From NCBI GenBank assembly GCA_025200525.1, contig CM045763.1, positions 91,667,944-91,731,943 on the forward strand: a stretch of 64,000 nucleotides of DNA, given 5' to 3'. Made by a program: the position numbers and the translations under genes. This DNA is from Camellia lanceoleosa (lineage: Eukaryota > Streptophyta > Magnoliopsida > Ericales > Theaceae). The notes below the pieces were generated by a model that worked only from the letters and a program-made list of their open reading frames with translations, was not told the origin of the DNA and did not search any database. Positions 23,032-34,606 of the stretch are shown here, one piece after another; position 1 is the stretch's first letter; every line of letters starts with the position of its first letter.

Positions 23032-24700
23032 ATGGCAATAAGGGTTGAGGACATCCCACCTTCGGCACATACTCCACAGACGGAGAAGACAAAGGATAAA
23101 GGCTTGGCACTTCCAACAGTCTTAGAAGAACAAACTGGAAACAATAACCGGACTCCCAAATCTGTTGAGCATCGATTGCCCTTCGCTGGAGGTTCTTCTT
23201 ATCACTTTCTTCTGGACAAGGATTACATAGACCAAATCATAGATTCCATGGAGATGGAGATACAGGAGCTGAAAGTGCAACTCAAAAGGGTGCTGGGCGA
23301 TCCGACGGAGAAGAGGACTGACGCAAAACCCTCTCGCCTGCGACAAAGAAGCTCGTCCAGGGAACCACCAATGAAGAAGATCCCCAGAAATGAGTCTAGG
23401 CAGCAGAGCCAGCCAATCCTGGTACAAAGTGAGGCGGCGTGCAGCCACACCCGCGACTCACGCCGGAGAAGGGCTAAGAGGCAAAAGACGGTTAGCTAGC
23501 AGACTGAGTACCCTCCTCAAGACCTTCGTACTTGGTTGATTGGCAACAAACAGAATGAGCAATGTTAAGATCATCTAGACCGTACCATCCACCAGAGAGA
23601 GCACCGAGCTCTGGATAGGATTGTATCTTCCCTATTCTTCCCGAAAATCGAGGCCATGAGACCTCCCAAGAAATTCACCCCGCCAAAGTTCACATCGTAC
23701 GATAGAAAGTCAGACCCATTGACGCACATCAGCCATTATAGACAGATGATGTCCCTATGGAGCTGAGACGAAGCACTGATGTGCAAAGTCTTCTCGTCCA
23801 GCTTGGGAGAATCCAAGCTTCAATGGTTCGATAGACTCCCCGCTGGATCAATTCATGACTAGAAGCAGCTCTCCGAAGAGTTCTTAACTAGCTTCGTCTC
23901 CAACACTAAGATCCCGAAAGAGCTGGATACACTGTTCGGTCCCCGAAAGGAACAGGAAGAAACGCTGCGCAATTATGCTAGCAGGTATTGGGAAGAGTAC
24001 AATGACTTAGAGGAAAACGTTTGCTATGAGCAGATGGCTGTTATGTCCTTCAAACATGGTCTACGCTCAGAAAGTAAGTTGAGACAGTCACTTACCAAGC
24101 ACCCGGCCATAGCACTGAAGGATTTGTATGCCAAGATCGAGCAGTACACTCGCCTTGAAGATGACCAGATCCTCATCAAGGTAGCATCAGCAGAACAAAC
24201 TGCTCGACACAAGAAGAGAATGGACCGAGGGAAACAACGTGGACTCACAGTGAATGAGGTGGATAAGTCCAAATCTCACAAAGCAGTCGTGACTGTATTC
24301 AAGGAACCAATCTATCGTATCTTGGAAAAGATCAAGAGAGAGCCCTTCTTTATTTGGCTACTGAAAATGTTGGGAGATCCAGTTCGGCGTAATCAGAAGC
24401 TCAGATGCACCTATCACCAAGACAGGGGGCATATGACTCAGAATTGCAAAGCACTGAAGCAACACCTGGAAGATCTAGTAGCAGCTGGACACCTCCGAGA
24501 CTACATTGATCAGGATAAAGTAGTGGCTGAACTAGGGAACCCACCACAAGAACCGAACAACGAGCACCCACCTTGGCTGGTAATAAATGTGATTCATGAA
24601 ACAACGATCCAGAAGTGCGAAGAGGCACTAGAAGAAGAAATTGCTAAGGCTGTGCAAATTCAGCAGGTTATGTCAGTAGAGCCCGCATCGAAAAAGGTTC
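23032..24700 (+). pseudogene. gag: gag of the Tat-type element, broken
   Basis: An N-terminal frame (23032-23499) carries a coiled-coil-like segment and an Arg-rich tail. The Retrotrans_gag core follows from about 23640, with KFTPPKFTSYDRKSDP and SHYRQMM. It continues through the open frame from 24034, with NYASRYWEEYNDLEE just before it and AVMSFKHGL at its start. Two stops, near 23769 and 23861, stand where Trp is expected (S-W-x-DEAL and HD-W-KQLSEEF contexts). A zinc-knuckle-like motif, CTYHQDRGHMTQNC, lies at about 24408. The CxFH spacing is usual for Tat gag. Gag forms the particle shell; this copy is interrupted. Confidence 0.85.
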
Positions 24701-25068
24701 GTACAATACCCAAATCCCCTTTGTGCACTGTTTCATTTATTAGAAAGGATTTAGAAGGCATACAGCACCTACATACTAACGCACTGATTATAACTGTGGG
24801 AATTAGGAAACGGTTTGACTTAAAGCGAGTCCTACTAGATCAAGGCAGTGCAACAGATATATTGTATTATAACTTGTTCAGAAAGCTCGGTCTCTCTAAG
24901 CAGCACCTCACCCCTGCGACAGCTCCACTAGTCGACTTCAATTCACAGCCAGAATGGCCACTCGACAGAATAGTGTTGCCAGTTGTGGTAGGAACGAAGA
25001 CCCTCCAGATAGAGTTTTTAGTAATTAATACACTATCTCCTTACAACGCCATACTCGGTCGTCCATGA
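24700..25068 (+). pseudogene. Protease of the Tat-type element
   Basis: It is continuous with gag in one open frame. The retropepsin active-site motif LLDQGSATDILYYNLF (about 24832) and the flap-downstream motif NAILGRP (about 25050) are both present, followed immediately by a stop at 25066. Asp of the DxGS motif is kept, so this domain may be the least damaged part. It would cut the polyprotein during particle maturation. Confidence 0.85.
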
Positions 25069-25386
25069 ATTCACCAAATGGAGGCGATCCCTTCAACTTA
25101 CCACTAGCTCATCTGTTTCCCAACGGAACACGGAGTAGAGCAGATTTTAAGGGATCAAGTTGCGTCCAAACATTGCTTCATGGAGGCAATGAAGGCTAAA
25201 CAACTTTGTAACTGGGTACAGGCAGTGGAAGTGGCCGAATAGCCAGTCTTGGAAGATGTAGGGAGAGCCCCAGAGGAAAAGATGGTAGAAGATTTGGAGA
25301 AAGTCCTAGTAAAAGAGGATGATCCAGAAAAGTACTTCCTTATCGGTACCTCGCTAGGCGTTGATGAGAAACTTTAGCTGCTGGAA

Positions 25387-26760
25387 TTGCTAAAGGAAAA
25401 TATGGAGGTATTCACATGGTCAGCATATGATACTCTAGGGTTGAACCCAGAATTTGCTTGCCACAAACTCAACATCAATCCCTTCGCTCGACCTGTCGTG
25501 CAGAAAAGTCAGAGATCCTCAGTTGAGCACATTAAAACGGTGATTGCCCAAGTTGAAAAGCTCCTAGCATCAGGAGCAATTAGAGAAGTTCAGTACCCAC
25601 AATGGCTGTCCAACACAGTTGTGGTCAAGAAAAAGAACGAAAAATGGAGAGTCTGTGTTGATTTCGCCTGCTTGAACAGAGCTTGTCCCAACGGCAGTTT
25701 TCCTCTACCTTGCATTAATCAGCTAGTGGATTCAACAGCAGGGCATAAGCGTACGAGCTTTCTAGACGCCTATAGGGACTATCACCAGATACCACTGTTC
25801 GGCCCAGATCAGGAGAAGACAGCGTTTATCACTCCAAGGGGCACTTATTGCTACAAAGTAATGTCGTTCGACCTCAAGAATGCCAGGGCAATCTACCAGC
25901 GAATGATCACTCGAATGTTCAAGGACCAACTTGGAAAAACCATGGAAGCTTATATAGATGATATGGTAGTAAAAAGCAAGGTCACTACAAACCACCTTGC
26001 AGACTTAAGAGAAGTTTTTGATATCCTGAAAAACCATTAGCTTCGCCTTAATGCCTCGAAATGCGCTTTTGGGGGAGGAATAAGGAAGTTCTTGGGGTAC
26101 ATGGTCACTCACAGAGGAATCGAGGCAAATCTGAACCAAATCAAAGCAATACAAGAGCTTGAAGTACCAACAAAGGCTAAAGAGCTACAGAAGTTGGCCG
26201 GAATGGTGGCCGCCCTGAATCGGTTCATCAGCAAGTCTTCAGATTGGATGAACCCTTCTTCCAGCTACTGAGAAAAAAATGCAGCATTTGAATGGAGTCC
26301 TGAGTGTACCAAAGCATTGCAAAGTCTCAAAAGATACCTCAGTACACCACATCTTCTGTCCACTCCAGAACCAGAGGAGGAACTGTGCTTATATCTGGCA
26401 GTCTCAGACCACGCCGTAAGCGCAGTATTGATTCGAGAAGTTAACAAGGAGAAGAGGCCAGTATACTATGTTAACAAGACTCTACTAGATGCTGAGACAC
26501 GGTATCTACCATTGGAAAAGCTAGCTTACACACTGCTTATCGCCTCAAGAAAGTTGCAACATTCTTTCCAGGGGCATATTATCAATGTCCTCACTGAATT
26601 CCCCCTCAAATTTGTCTTCAGTCGAGCTGATTTCTCTGGCCAAACAGCAAAATGGGCAGTAAAGCTTGGTGAGTTTGACATTTGATATCAACCCAGGACA
26701 GTAATCAAGGCCCAGGTCTTAGCAGATTTCATCGCAGAATTCTCTCCTACCCAGAGTACT
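25387..26760 (+). pseudogene. pol: Reverse transcriptase and RNase H of the Tat-type element
   Basis: The RT frame is open from 25387 to 26037. It has WRVCVDFACLNRACP, then TSFLDAYRDYHQIPL, which keeps the first catalytic Asp but changes the neighbouring Ser-Gly to Arg-Asp, and the intact YIDDMVVKS at about 25951. Stops interrupt at 26038 and near 26269. The RNase H domain follows at 26317-26685, with LYLAVSDHAVSAVLIRE and RPVYYVNKTL, ending in a stop where a W-x-P-R context is expected. Upstream, a 300-bp linker with stops joins it to the protease. Confidence 0.88.
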
Positions 26761-26859
26761 GAACCTGAGAACTCTAGTTCGGCACAGGCGTCACGCACCA
26801 CCGAACTAGGAAAACAATGCGTTTCAAAAGCATGGAAACTCTTTATTGGAAACATCTGG

Positions 26860-27417
26860 CAGATCTATGTCGACGGATCATCCAATAACCGAGGTTCGGG
26901 AGCAGGGGTAGTACTTATCTCACCAAAAGGATTTATTTGGGAGCAGGCTCTTAGGCTCGGCAAGAAGGCTTCTAACAATGAAGCGAAATACGATGCACTG
27001 TTGTCTGGCTTACACAGTGTCAAATACTTCAGTGAAGAGCAACTTCTTGTGTTTAGCAACTCCCAATTGGTGGTAAACCAGCTTTCTGGGGTCTATGAAG
27101 CACGAGACAAACGAATGGCTATGTATGCAGGCAAGGCCAAGGATCTACTTAAAAAATTTCGATCCATACGAGTGGAATGGATCAGTTGGGACAAAAACAG
27201 CCATGCTGATGCTCTGGCCTTCCTTGGCTCATCAGTAAATACCAAAGAGGCTAGAAAAGTTTGGGTTGAGTTCATGCCAGAACCAAGTATTACATCTCCA
27301 GTCCTCTGCAGCAACCTAGAGCCAAGCTGGATGGATCCGATACTTGCTTTTCTAAAAGCTGGCACTCTCCCCGAAGATAAAAAGGAAGCCAACAAAATCC
27401 AACATAGGTTAGCTTAG
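26860..27417 (+). pseudogene. Second (cellular-type) RNase H domain of the Tat-type element
   Basis: Motifs are IYVDGSSNNRGSGAG, SNNEAKYDALLSGL and HADALAFLG. In the third motif, FSNSQLVVNQ, Asn replaces the catalytic Asp usually found in SDSQLV, so activity is probably lost. An extra archaeal/plant-type RNase H between the RT-linked RNase H and integrase is diagnostic for the Tat/Ogre group. The frame runs to a stop at 27415. Confidence 0.88.
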
Positions 27418-27480
27418 TTCTGGGTCTCACCATCTGGGAAACTATACAAATGTTCCTATCTCGGTCCTTACCTTTTATGT

Positions 27481-28566
27481 GTGCATCCAAATCTGGTCGA
27501 AAATGTTCTCTACGAAATTCATGATGGGATTTGTGGATGCCCCGTTGGCGGAAGGTCACTGGCACATCGAGCCCTCACTCACGGGTACTGGTGGCTGCGG
27601 ATGCAACAAGATGCACAACAGTACGTACAGAAGTGCAATAAATGTCAAAGGTTTGCTCCACTAATTCATCAACCAACCAAAACTCTCACTCCACTCACCA
27701 GCCTATGGCCCTTTGCCTAATAGGGTCTGGATATTGTCGAACCGTTGGCACGAGGCACTAGGAACAGGCGATTCTTCATTGCTGCAACTAACAATTTCAC
27801 TAAGTGGGTTGAAGTCAAAGCCCTGCCAAGTACCAAAGAAGCAGACACAAAGCGGTTTGTTATGAGGAACGTCGTGGTCCGTTTCGGCATCCCGCAGGTA
27901 CTGATTGCAGATAATGGAACACAGCTTGATGGAAAGATCTTCAGAAAATCTTGTGCCGACCTCAGAATTGAATATCGGAACTCTTCTCCAGGCTACCCAC
28001 AAAGTAATGGACAGGCAAAAGCGTCAAACAAAACCATCATCAACGGAATAAAGAAGCGGCTCGAACATGCAAAAGGAAAATGGGTTGAAGAGTTACCCCA
28101 CGAACTATGGGCTTACCGAACTACAGCATGGCGCTAAACGGGAGAAACACCTTACTCTCTAACTTATGGAATGAAGGCCGTTATCCCACTGGAAGTAGAT
28201 CTCCCAACCCTCTGGTCTGAACTGTTTGAAAGCACAAGTAATGAGGAAGTTATTGCACAAGCACTGGATATGGCAAAAGGCCGACGAGAAGCCGCACTGA
28301 TCAGACTTGTAGCATATCAGCAGCAGCTCATCAAAAGTTTCAACCAAAAAGTTTTCCCAAGACAATTCACATTTGAAGAGCTGGTTTTGAGGAAAGTTAT
28401 GGATCACAAAAGGGTGCCTGGCGAAGGAAAACTTGGGCCTAACTGGGAAGGTCCATACAAAGTCACAGTTGTTACTGGAAATGGAGCTTACTACCTAGAG
28501 GATCTCAAAGGTAGAGCCATACCTCGGCCTTGGAATGTAGCAAATCTCAAGAAATACTATCAATAG
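27481..28566 (+). pseudogene. Integrase of the Tat-type element
   Basis: The zinc domain has H-H-C-C residues, with CNKCQRF at about 27632. The core begins with LDIVEPLARG (about 27725), then IADNGTQLDG (about 27904). In the third motif, NGQAKASNKT (about 28007), Lys replaces the catalytic Glu of DDE (the usual text is GQAEA). A stop lies at 28135 (TAWR-stop-TGETPYSL). The C-terminal part, YSLTYGMKAVIP through LGPNWEGPYKVT to a stop at 28564, is otherwise open. No chromodomain is seen. The missing Glu alone would abolish strand transfer. Confidence 0.88.
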
Positions 28567-28666
28567 AATTATTCCCCAACTTCTCTATCAGAATGTAAAG
28601 ACAATTATCTTTTGACCAATGCAAATGCTTCTCCACTTCTCTCAAATTTATCAAATTTTTGTAATC

Positions 28667-28930
28667 AGCTTTGATGTTTATCAAACAAAATTAGCTTTGG
28701 TACTTACCAAATGGAAATAGCTTTGATGTTCATCAAACAGAGTTAGCTTTGGTACTTACCAAACAGGAATAGCTTTGATGTTTATCAAACGGCATTAGCT
28801 TTGATGTTTATCAAACGGAGTTAGCTTTGGTACTTACCAAATGGAAATAGCTTTGATGTTTACCAAACGGCATTAGCTTTGATGTTTATCAAACGAACTC
28901 AGCTTTGGTCTTAACCCAAACGGACTTAGT
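28667..28930 (+). repeat. 26-bp minisatellite (about 10 units)
   Basis: Units follow AGCTTTGATGTTTATCAAAC plus six variable bases such as GGCATT. Two variants, TTGATGTTTATC and TTGGTACTTACC, partly alternate. The array starts about 100 bp after the integrase stop. Tandem repeats in the 3' untranslated part are common in Tat/Ogre elements. Confidence 0.9.
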
Positions 28931-29776
28931 TTCAGAACGACTGAACATAATTTAATTTTAGTTTGCACTTAAACCTGCCAAGTGGAATTGCTTGGTGGAA
29001 TTACGTTTGGCAACTAAATTAGACTTTAGCCAAGTGGAATTGCTTAGTAGAAACCGCACTAACATATTTCAAGTAAACATCTTTGAGTCCACAGAATTTC
29101 TTAAGTATCGTCACATCAACACTTCAGTATTGCTACATACAAAAAGAGTTGGAACAAACTTGGCTAAACTCTATCAAGAGCAAATTTCCAGTACCAGTCT
29201 TACTCAACTCCAGGCGGGGACAAACAATTGTTTCTTTTCAAACCAACCTGGACCTGAGTAAGACACCTCTTTATACCTTTATCCCATTCAAATGCAATTA
29301 TGATATCAAAGTTGTAACAAATTTAAGCAGCTCTACCTAAAGAACACAGTTTTCAATACCGATCTTACTTAGCTCCAGGTGGGGGCAAACAATTGTTTTT
29401 CAAAACCAACCTGGACCTAAGTAAGACCATCTCCTTTCATTACAAAACCAAGCACAACCATGCAACATATTCGTTAACTGCATCGAAAGCATCTATTCGC
29501 CCGAGGTCCCAACAAAGGTTTCTCGGGCAAACAAAGACAGAAAACATTCAGACGTAAAAGCAAGAAAGCATCAGATTGCAAAATCAAAAGGAAAATTTCA
29601 TCATCCAACAAAGGCACAGATGGCCTCATAACCAGCAACAAAGAAAATAAGAAAAATTGTCTTGACAAACCTAAGGGGGCAACTCGTCAAAGAAGACCGA
29701 GTCGTAGCACATCAGAAACTTGATAACAAGAGAAAGTCAGAAAAAGCAGAAACTTCGAATCATTCCAAAGAAGACT
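28931..29776. other. Untranslated interior with a pair of direct repeats
   Basis: Segments at about 29200-29270 and 29366-29437 are near copies (CTCCAGGCGGGGACAAACAA and CTCCAGGTGGGGGCAAACAA), about 166 bp apart. Short runs of CCAAGTGGAATTGCTTAGT-like text repeat near 28976-29045. No sense-strand gene is seen. Confidence 0.5.
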
Positions 29777-31891
29777 TTAGCTTTCATCAACGAAAGGAAC
29801 CTCAGGAGCAGCGTCCACAATCTTGTCCAGGCCGTCTTGGGGAGGAAAAGTAGAGGCAGCTCCAACTTCTTGAAAAGTAGAAGCTTCCTTAACCACATTT
29901 CCCACGGCTCCAATCTCCAGGGTTCCACCCCCGTCAACATTCACCGTCTCAATGGCAACATCACTTTCCTGAGTCTTGTTCACAGAATCTATTTCCAGGA
30001 AAACCTCAGCCAGAAGAACTGCAGGGGTAGAGGCAATCTCTGAACCCAAGGACCTTGAGAGAACTGGGACATCCTAAAATAGAGGAGAACCTTCAAGAAT
30101 CTGAGCAGCAGCTAGAGCACTTGACCAACCCTTCAGAAAGAGCTTGTCCTGCAGCACCAGCACCTCCTCTTTATAGGCAGCCCCAGCCTCATCCCAACCT
30201 TGTTGCCAATACTTGGCCTCCAACGCAGAATGCTCAGCAACCATCACCACGATAACGGCCTCCAGCTCTGCCACTTTTCCTTCAAGTTGGGCCTGCACGC
30301 CAATGGCAGCCTCCTTTGACTTTTCAGCTGAGGCAACAACCTTGTTCAGACAGAATGCCTCCCTCTCGGCAGCTCTGCATTCTTCTTTCTTGGCCTCCAG
30401 GCTCATTGTCAGTCTCTCAGCATTCATAGCGGCCTCCAGTACGGCCTTCTCCAGTTCCTCCACTCTGGTGATGGACAAATGCATCCTCGGAATACACTAC
30501 AACGGATTACAAAGTATTAAAGGAAAGAAAGCAGTAGCATAACACCAAAAACAAGCAAAACAAGAATGCACTTACAGCAGTCATCATCTGAAGGGTCCCC
30601 TTCAGAACGGGAATATCGCAGGTCCCGTTATGATCAGCGATGTCCACCGGCATCAACAGAGTATTGGTCAAGTCAAAAGCAAAATCTTTGGAAGCAACAA
30701 CCGAATCAGAAGTGGAAATGGGCCTACCTTGATGCAACATTGGCGGCTCCTACTTCTCAAATGCCTCCTCCTCAATAGGATCTTCAGAAACTTCTCCAAC
30801 TATTGCCTTGCCAATCTCTCTCCTCCTGTTCTTCGCTCTTGTAACAACCGAAGCAGAGGGCTCGACAGCAGTAGCATGAGTTCCAGAAGCTTCTACCTCC
30901 AACTTCACATCCATGAGGCTCTTCGCCTCAGCCTTCACCAAAGGAGTCTTTAAAGCATCCGAGGAGCCAAAAGCCTTAGCCTCCAAATCCACTAACACTT
31001 TTCTCTTCGACAAAGACCTACCCCTGCGAAACTAGGGGCAGGAGAGGGCGTCCTCTCAGACGGTGCACCTTGGCTTCGGCGGTGATTCGTAACCAGAGGG
31101 GTGAGGGATGTATCAGTCTCAGTGTTAGAATCTAGAAGGGATGCAGCAAGCCTCGCCTTATTCGGAATGGTGGAGCGATAAGTCGCTTGGTAATCCAACA
31201 GCTCAGGCGCAGACCTCTGCTTGTACCTCAGAACGGCTTTGATGGCCTCAGTGTTTTCCCGGTTTGGCCTGCGCTGAAAACAGGAAGCCTCTACAAAAAG
31301 AAGTGCCACATTAAAGCAACATTCAAAACAAGGCAAGAAATACAAAAGACACTAGAGGAAAGGACTCGAACCTAGGTAACCATCTTTCTAGGGCATACGT
31401 TCGGACTGGAACTCGGTCCTAGCAGAGAACTCCCAATTGCCACCAACTTGCAAAAAATCATCTTTATGCTTGGCTAAATCAGGCAAACCAGTCACCAGAT
31501 GACAATCGATCGAACGAACACGCAAGTAGTATGTGCTGTGATCCTTGTTGTACGAAAGACTATAGCAGCCTAAAATGTCCCAGATGTCAAGATTCAAACC
31601 CAACCGCTTGTTGAGAGCGGACACACCATAGACAACACGTAACAGGTTAACGGGCACCTGCATGAGGGTAAGTTGAACTTGGTGCAAAAATCGGCGCACC
31701 AAAGGGTCGAGGGAAAACCGAACCCCTCCCTCAACGATGGCCGCAATCGGAAAGGCAACAGTACTCCTAGTGCCCATATGCTTGGCATCGACCTTTGCTA
31801 GTGAAGGGGTCACATCATCAAGGATATTATAGTCACGACGAAACATGGCCATCGCCTCAGGAGTATCAACTAACGAGCGGAACTTCCCCAT
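29777..31891 (-). pseudogene. Antisense, apparently spliced accessory gene of the Tat-type element
   Basis: From the ATG at 31891 the first exon encodes MGKFRSLVDTPEAMAMFRRD, then a region like the 'putative gypsy type transposon' domain (VRFSLDPLVRRFLHQVQL). A GT-AG intron at about 31398-31291 joins it in frame to QASCFQRRPN. A frame change near 31030 and a stop near 30757 follow. A second GT-AG intron at 30575-30497 joins MMTA in frame to CIPRMHLSITRVEELE, a roughly 130-residue coiled coil. A stop at about 30077, which could also be a splice acceptor, separates an acidic tail ending at 29777. Antisense genes here are known in Tat elements; maize Grande carries one for a nuclear protein. The function is unknown. 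Confidence 0.75.
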
Positions 31892-32422
31892 TAAACAAAC
31901 CTAATGGGACAAGGGTAGAACTCAGATAATAAGATGCCGAAGACAATGGTGCAAGGGCCAAATGAGACGATTAAAACAGAAAAAGATAGGGGAAGAAGAA
32001 CCACAGAAGAACTTACAGAGATCAGAACAGTGGTGGCGAGCAGGCGGCGCTGAAGCGAGAACGACAACGGAACGTCAGGACAGAACACTGATGAGACCCG
32101 CTCAAAGGAATGAAAAGGGTTTTTCGAACTCTCCCAAAGATTGAATACAGACGAAGGAGTTTGGATTGATGGCTCTAGAGCATTTATTGCACCAGCCAGC
32201 GTGAAAGTACACAAAGCACGATCGTCGGTATGGAGTCGACGCACTATCTCTGCACACCAACACCACGCTACCACGTGGCATAATGAAAGGACACATACAG
32301 AGGGAGTGTGTCAGGATCGAACCGTCACCAAGGCCGAACTGCAGATCCGAAGCGACATGACACTTGGGGTACAGAGCAATAGCTCCCCCCAAGGGGAACC
32401 TTAGCGTGAGCTAGGGAGCAAA
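31892..32422 (-). promoter_or_regulatory. Putative 5' UTR and promoter region of the antisense gene
   Basis: Between the antisense start codon and the 3' LTR lies about 0.5 kb. On the minus strand a splice-acceptor-like CCCATTAG stands eight bases before the ATG, which would fit a 5' UTR intron. The long minus frame at 32274-31891 shows no domain and is likely leader. No certain TATA box was identified. Confidence 0.35.
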
Positions 32423-33313
32423 TGAAGGGGCTAAATATGAAACGGGTCGGATCTAAGCCTTGGGTCGGCCCAATCCACTAAAGCCCAAATCCAAGTGGGT
32501 TAGATGAACATATGGGCAAGCTAACTAAACCCAACTCCATTAACAATAGTCCACCCAAGTCCTCAAGCACTTGGGCTCAACTCGTAGTGAAAAGGCCAGT
32601 CCAGCTGCGATACTGGGCTAGGGCCGAGCTGCAGGACTCATTCTATGGGCCAAACTGATGGGTCAAACCCATCATCAGAACCAAAGTGGGCCAAGTTCCG
32701 TACACAGATATCTGAATGGGCCAGCCCATCCCTACAATAGTCTCGCAAAGGGCCGAGATGAGGCACATCGGTACCGAGCTAAGGAACAACGGTACCGAGC
32801 TGAGGGAACCTCTCGGAGAAACGTGGAAGCTGTGAGTATATGCATGTGCAAGTTGCCACCTCAGCTGGTCCCCTACACCTAGAATCACGGAAATAGTTAA
32901 ACCAGAGGAATATGGTTTATTATCAGTATGACTACAATGAATATATGCACCCCTTGACAACTACCAGATGGTCCCCCACCTAGAGCAATGCTAAAAGGAA
33001 ACTTGGCAGCACCAGAGCTCCATGAAACCATCTTGGACAACAAGCAAGGAGTACTATATAAACCACACTAACTTCAAATTGAAGGTAACTGATCAAAGCT
33101 GAACCTTTACTTACAAAAACTCAACTCTCTACACTTAGAGGGCACTTTACTTCTTCTCCGATTACTCATTCCTACACTGGAGGGGTTATCCGACCAACCC
33201 CGGCCAGGCAACTCTCACGGTGCTTCTTGCTGCAGGGACCTCACTTCCTGGATAGCCCAGCTAAGTGCGGAGCTCTGATTCACTTTCATTTAATGCGGTA
33301 TTTGGTACGCACA
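32423..33313 (+). repeat. 3' LTR of the Tat-type element
   Basis: It starts TGAAGGGGCTAAATATGAA, ends TACGCACA, and is followed by ATTTG. It matches 22112-22982. A purine-rich GAGCTAGGGAGCAAA precedes it and is the likely polypurine tract. A TATATAAA box lies at about 33054. Confidence 0.92.
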
Positions 33314-33720
33314 ATTTGTATTCATTTTAATACTTTAAATCACAATTATTATTTATTTTTGTAGATACAAATGTGAGTGGATGAATGGGTAAATGATATC
33401 CGATTAACTTGATTTTTTGCAGGTATATTCTACTTGATGTATACTAAAATATGAATGGTTCGGATTATCGAAATGGGCCCTGAAATGAGCCTATTTGACT
33501 GCACAACAGTAGATGATGTGCACCCCCCGCTCAACAGCCACCCCAAATGCCTTTTTTTCTTATATGATTTTGTGTCCTACTTGTCCCACTACTCGTTCGT
33601 TTCCTAACACTTCGCCTCCCCCGGCAACAATGCAGTTATCAATTCTACTAACCCAAAGATATGTTTCCTCTCTCTTTTCTATATTAAATCTTGTTTTTCT
33701 TTATTTCTCTTAATGGTTGG

Positions 33721-34589
33721 TGAGAGGGTAATTTGTGCTGAACAAATGGGCCAACCTAAATTCCATGTGGGCCTTTAACCGTGCAACCAAGTTAACATGA
33801 AATGGGTGTTGAGGCAAGCTGAATGAGCTTGGACTATGGGCAGAGATAAGTCCACACATCGGACATAGACTAGGCAAAGGATCTCTACCGAGCTAAGTAT
33901 GCACAGTGGAGAGTGATCAGGCTAAGATAACGAGGGCAACTCTTGACCGAACTGAGAATCTTAGTCAAGGCGAAGGGCCACGCGAAGTTTGTCCGAGCAA
34001 TGAGTAAACAATGCTTAATCGAGAAGAGCATAGCGGACCGTGCTACTAGAATTCTTCGGGAGCCAACCAACCAGAGCTAGCTTGGACATGAAGCAGCCTG
34101 GGGCTGAATCGGTTGAAATTAGCTCAATTAAAGGTAGCTAGGCAACCATATACTATGTAGTCCAATTGGAGTGCGAGGAGGAAAACCTGTCAATAGTATG
34201 CGTCAATACCATCTGGCTATTTTGTCAATGTTGTTTAGCAATATTAACATATACACGTGTAAGGAATGGAGAGGATAGTATAGCTACACATCCAGCGAAG
34301 GACAACAAAGGTAGTGCGTGCACAATCTAGGGCTGTATGGCCAGCCTAAATAACGAGGCGCAAGCAGACTCTGAGGGAGTAAAGCAACCTTTAGCAATTC
34401 TCTCTCTACAGTGCTCTGTATTCTCTCTTTTTCTCCAAGAAAGCTTACTTGGTCATCGGAGGGATTTTTCGACAAACCACCTGCTGGGTAGCTCACCTTT
34501 GTTTTGTTCGCAGTTAGACCAAGTTCTAGGAGCTAGATAAGCTTGGTAGCAAGGCGTACGGAAGACAATGGATATTTCTTCCCCATACA
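33721..34589 (+). repeat. 5' LTR of the non-autonomous Tat-type element
   Basis: It starts TGAGAGGGTAATTTGTGC, ends CCCATACA, and is colinear with 45311-46178. Confidence 0.93.
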
Positions 34590-34591
34590 AT

Positions 34592-34606
34592 TGGCGTCGT
34601 CTGTGG
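34592..34606 (+). promoter_or_regulatory. Primer-binding site, Gypsy type
   Basis: TGGCGTCGTCTGTGG lies two bases after the LTR. TGGCGYCGTCTGTGG is the usual primer site of Tat-like plant Gypsy elements. Confidence 0.9.

Larger units (their letters stand above)
22112..33313 (+). mobile_element. Tat-type Ty3/Gypsy retrotransposon with antisense accessory gene (11.2 kb)
   Basis: Two LTRs of about 0.87-0.89 kb flank gag, protease, reverse transcriptase, RNase H, a second RNase H, integrase, a minisatellite and an antisense gene. Perfect ATTTG duplications lie at 22107-22111 and 33314-33318. A second, cellular-type RNase H between RT-RNase H and integrase, plus extra antisense ORFs, marks the Tat/Ogre branch of Gypsy. 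Many nonsense changes are TGG-to-stop or other transitions, which suggests decay by methylated-cytosine deamination. The copy is inactive. Confidence 0.93.
21921..33558. mobile_element. Foldback element split at its loop by the Tat-type retrotransposon
   Basis: The left arm (about 21921-22111) and right arm (about 33366-33558) are inverted repeats: GGGCCCATTTTAGGG, ATAATCCGAACTGTTCA and AATCAAGTTAATCGGATATC on the left have reverse-complement partners on the right. A loop of about 50 bp lies next to the right arm. Removing 22112-33318 restores one continuous foldback of roughly 0.4 kb. The outer edges are approximate and no target duplication was identified. Confidence 0.75.

Noticed and set aside
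28667..28930. Possible CRISPR array
   Set aside because: Units are directly adjacent without unique spacers, and the setting is a plant retrotransposon. It is a minisatellite.
30055..32404. Plus-strand frames opposite the antisense gene
   Set aside because: They are shadows of the minus-strand coding sequence, which has the domain and splice signals.
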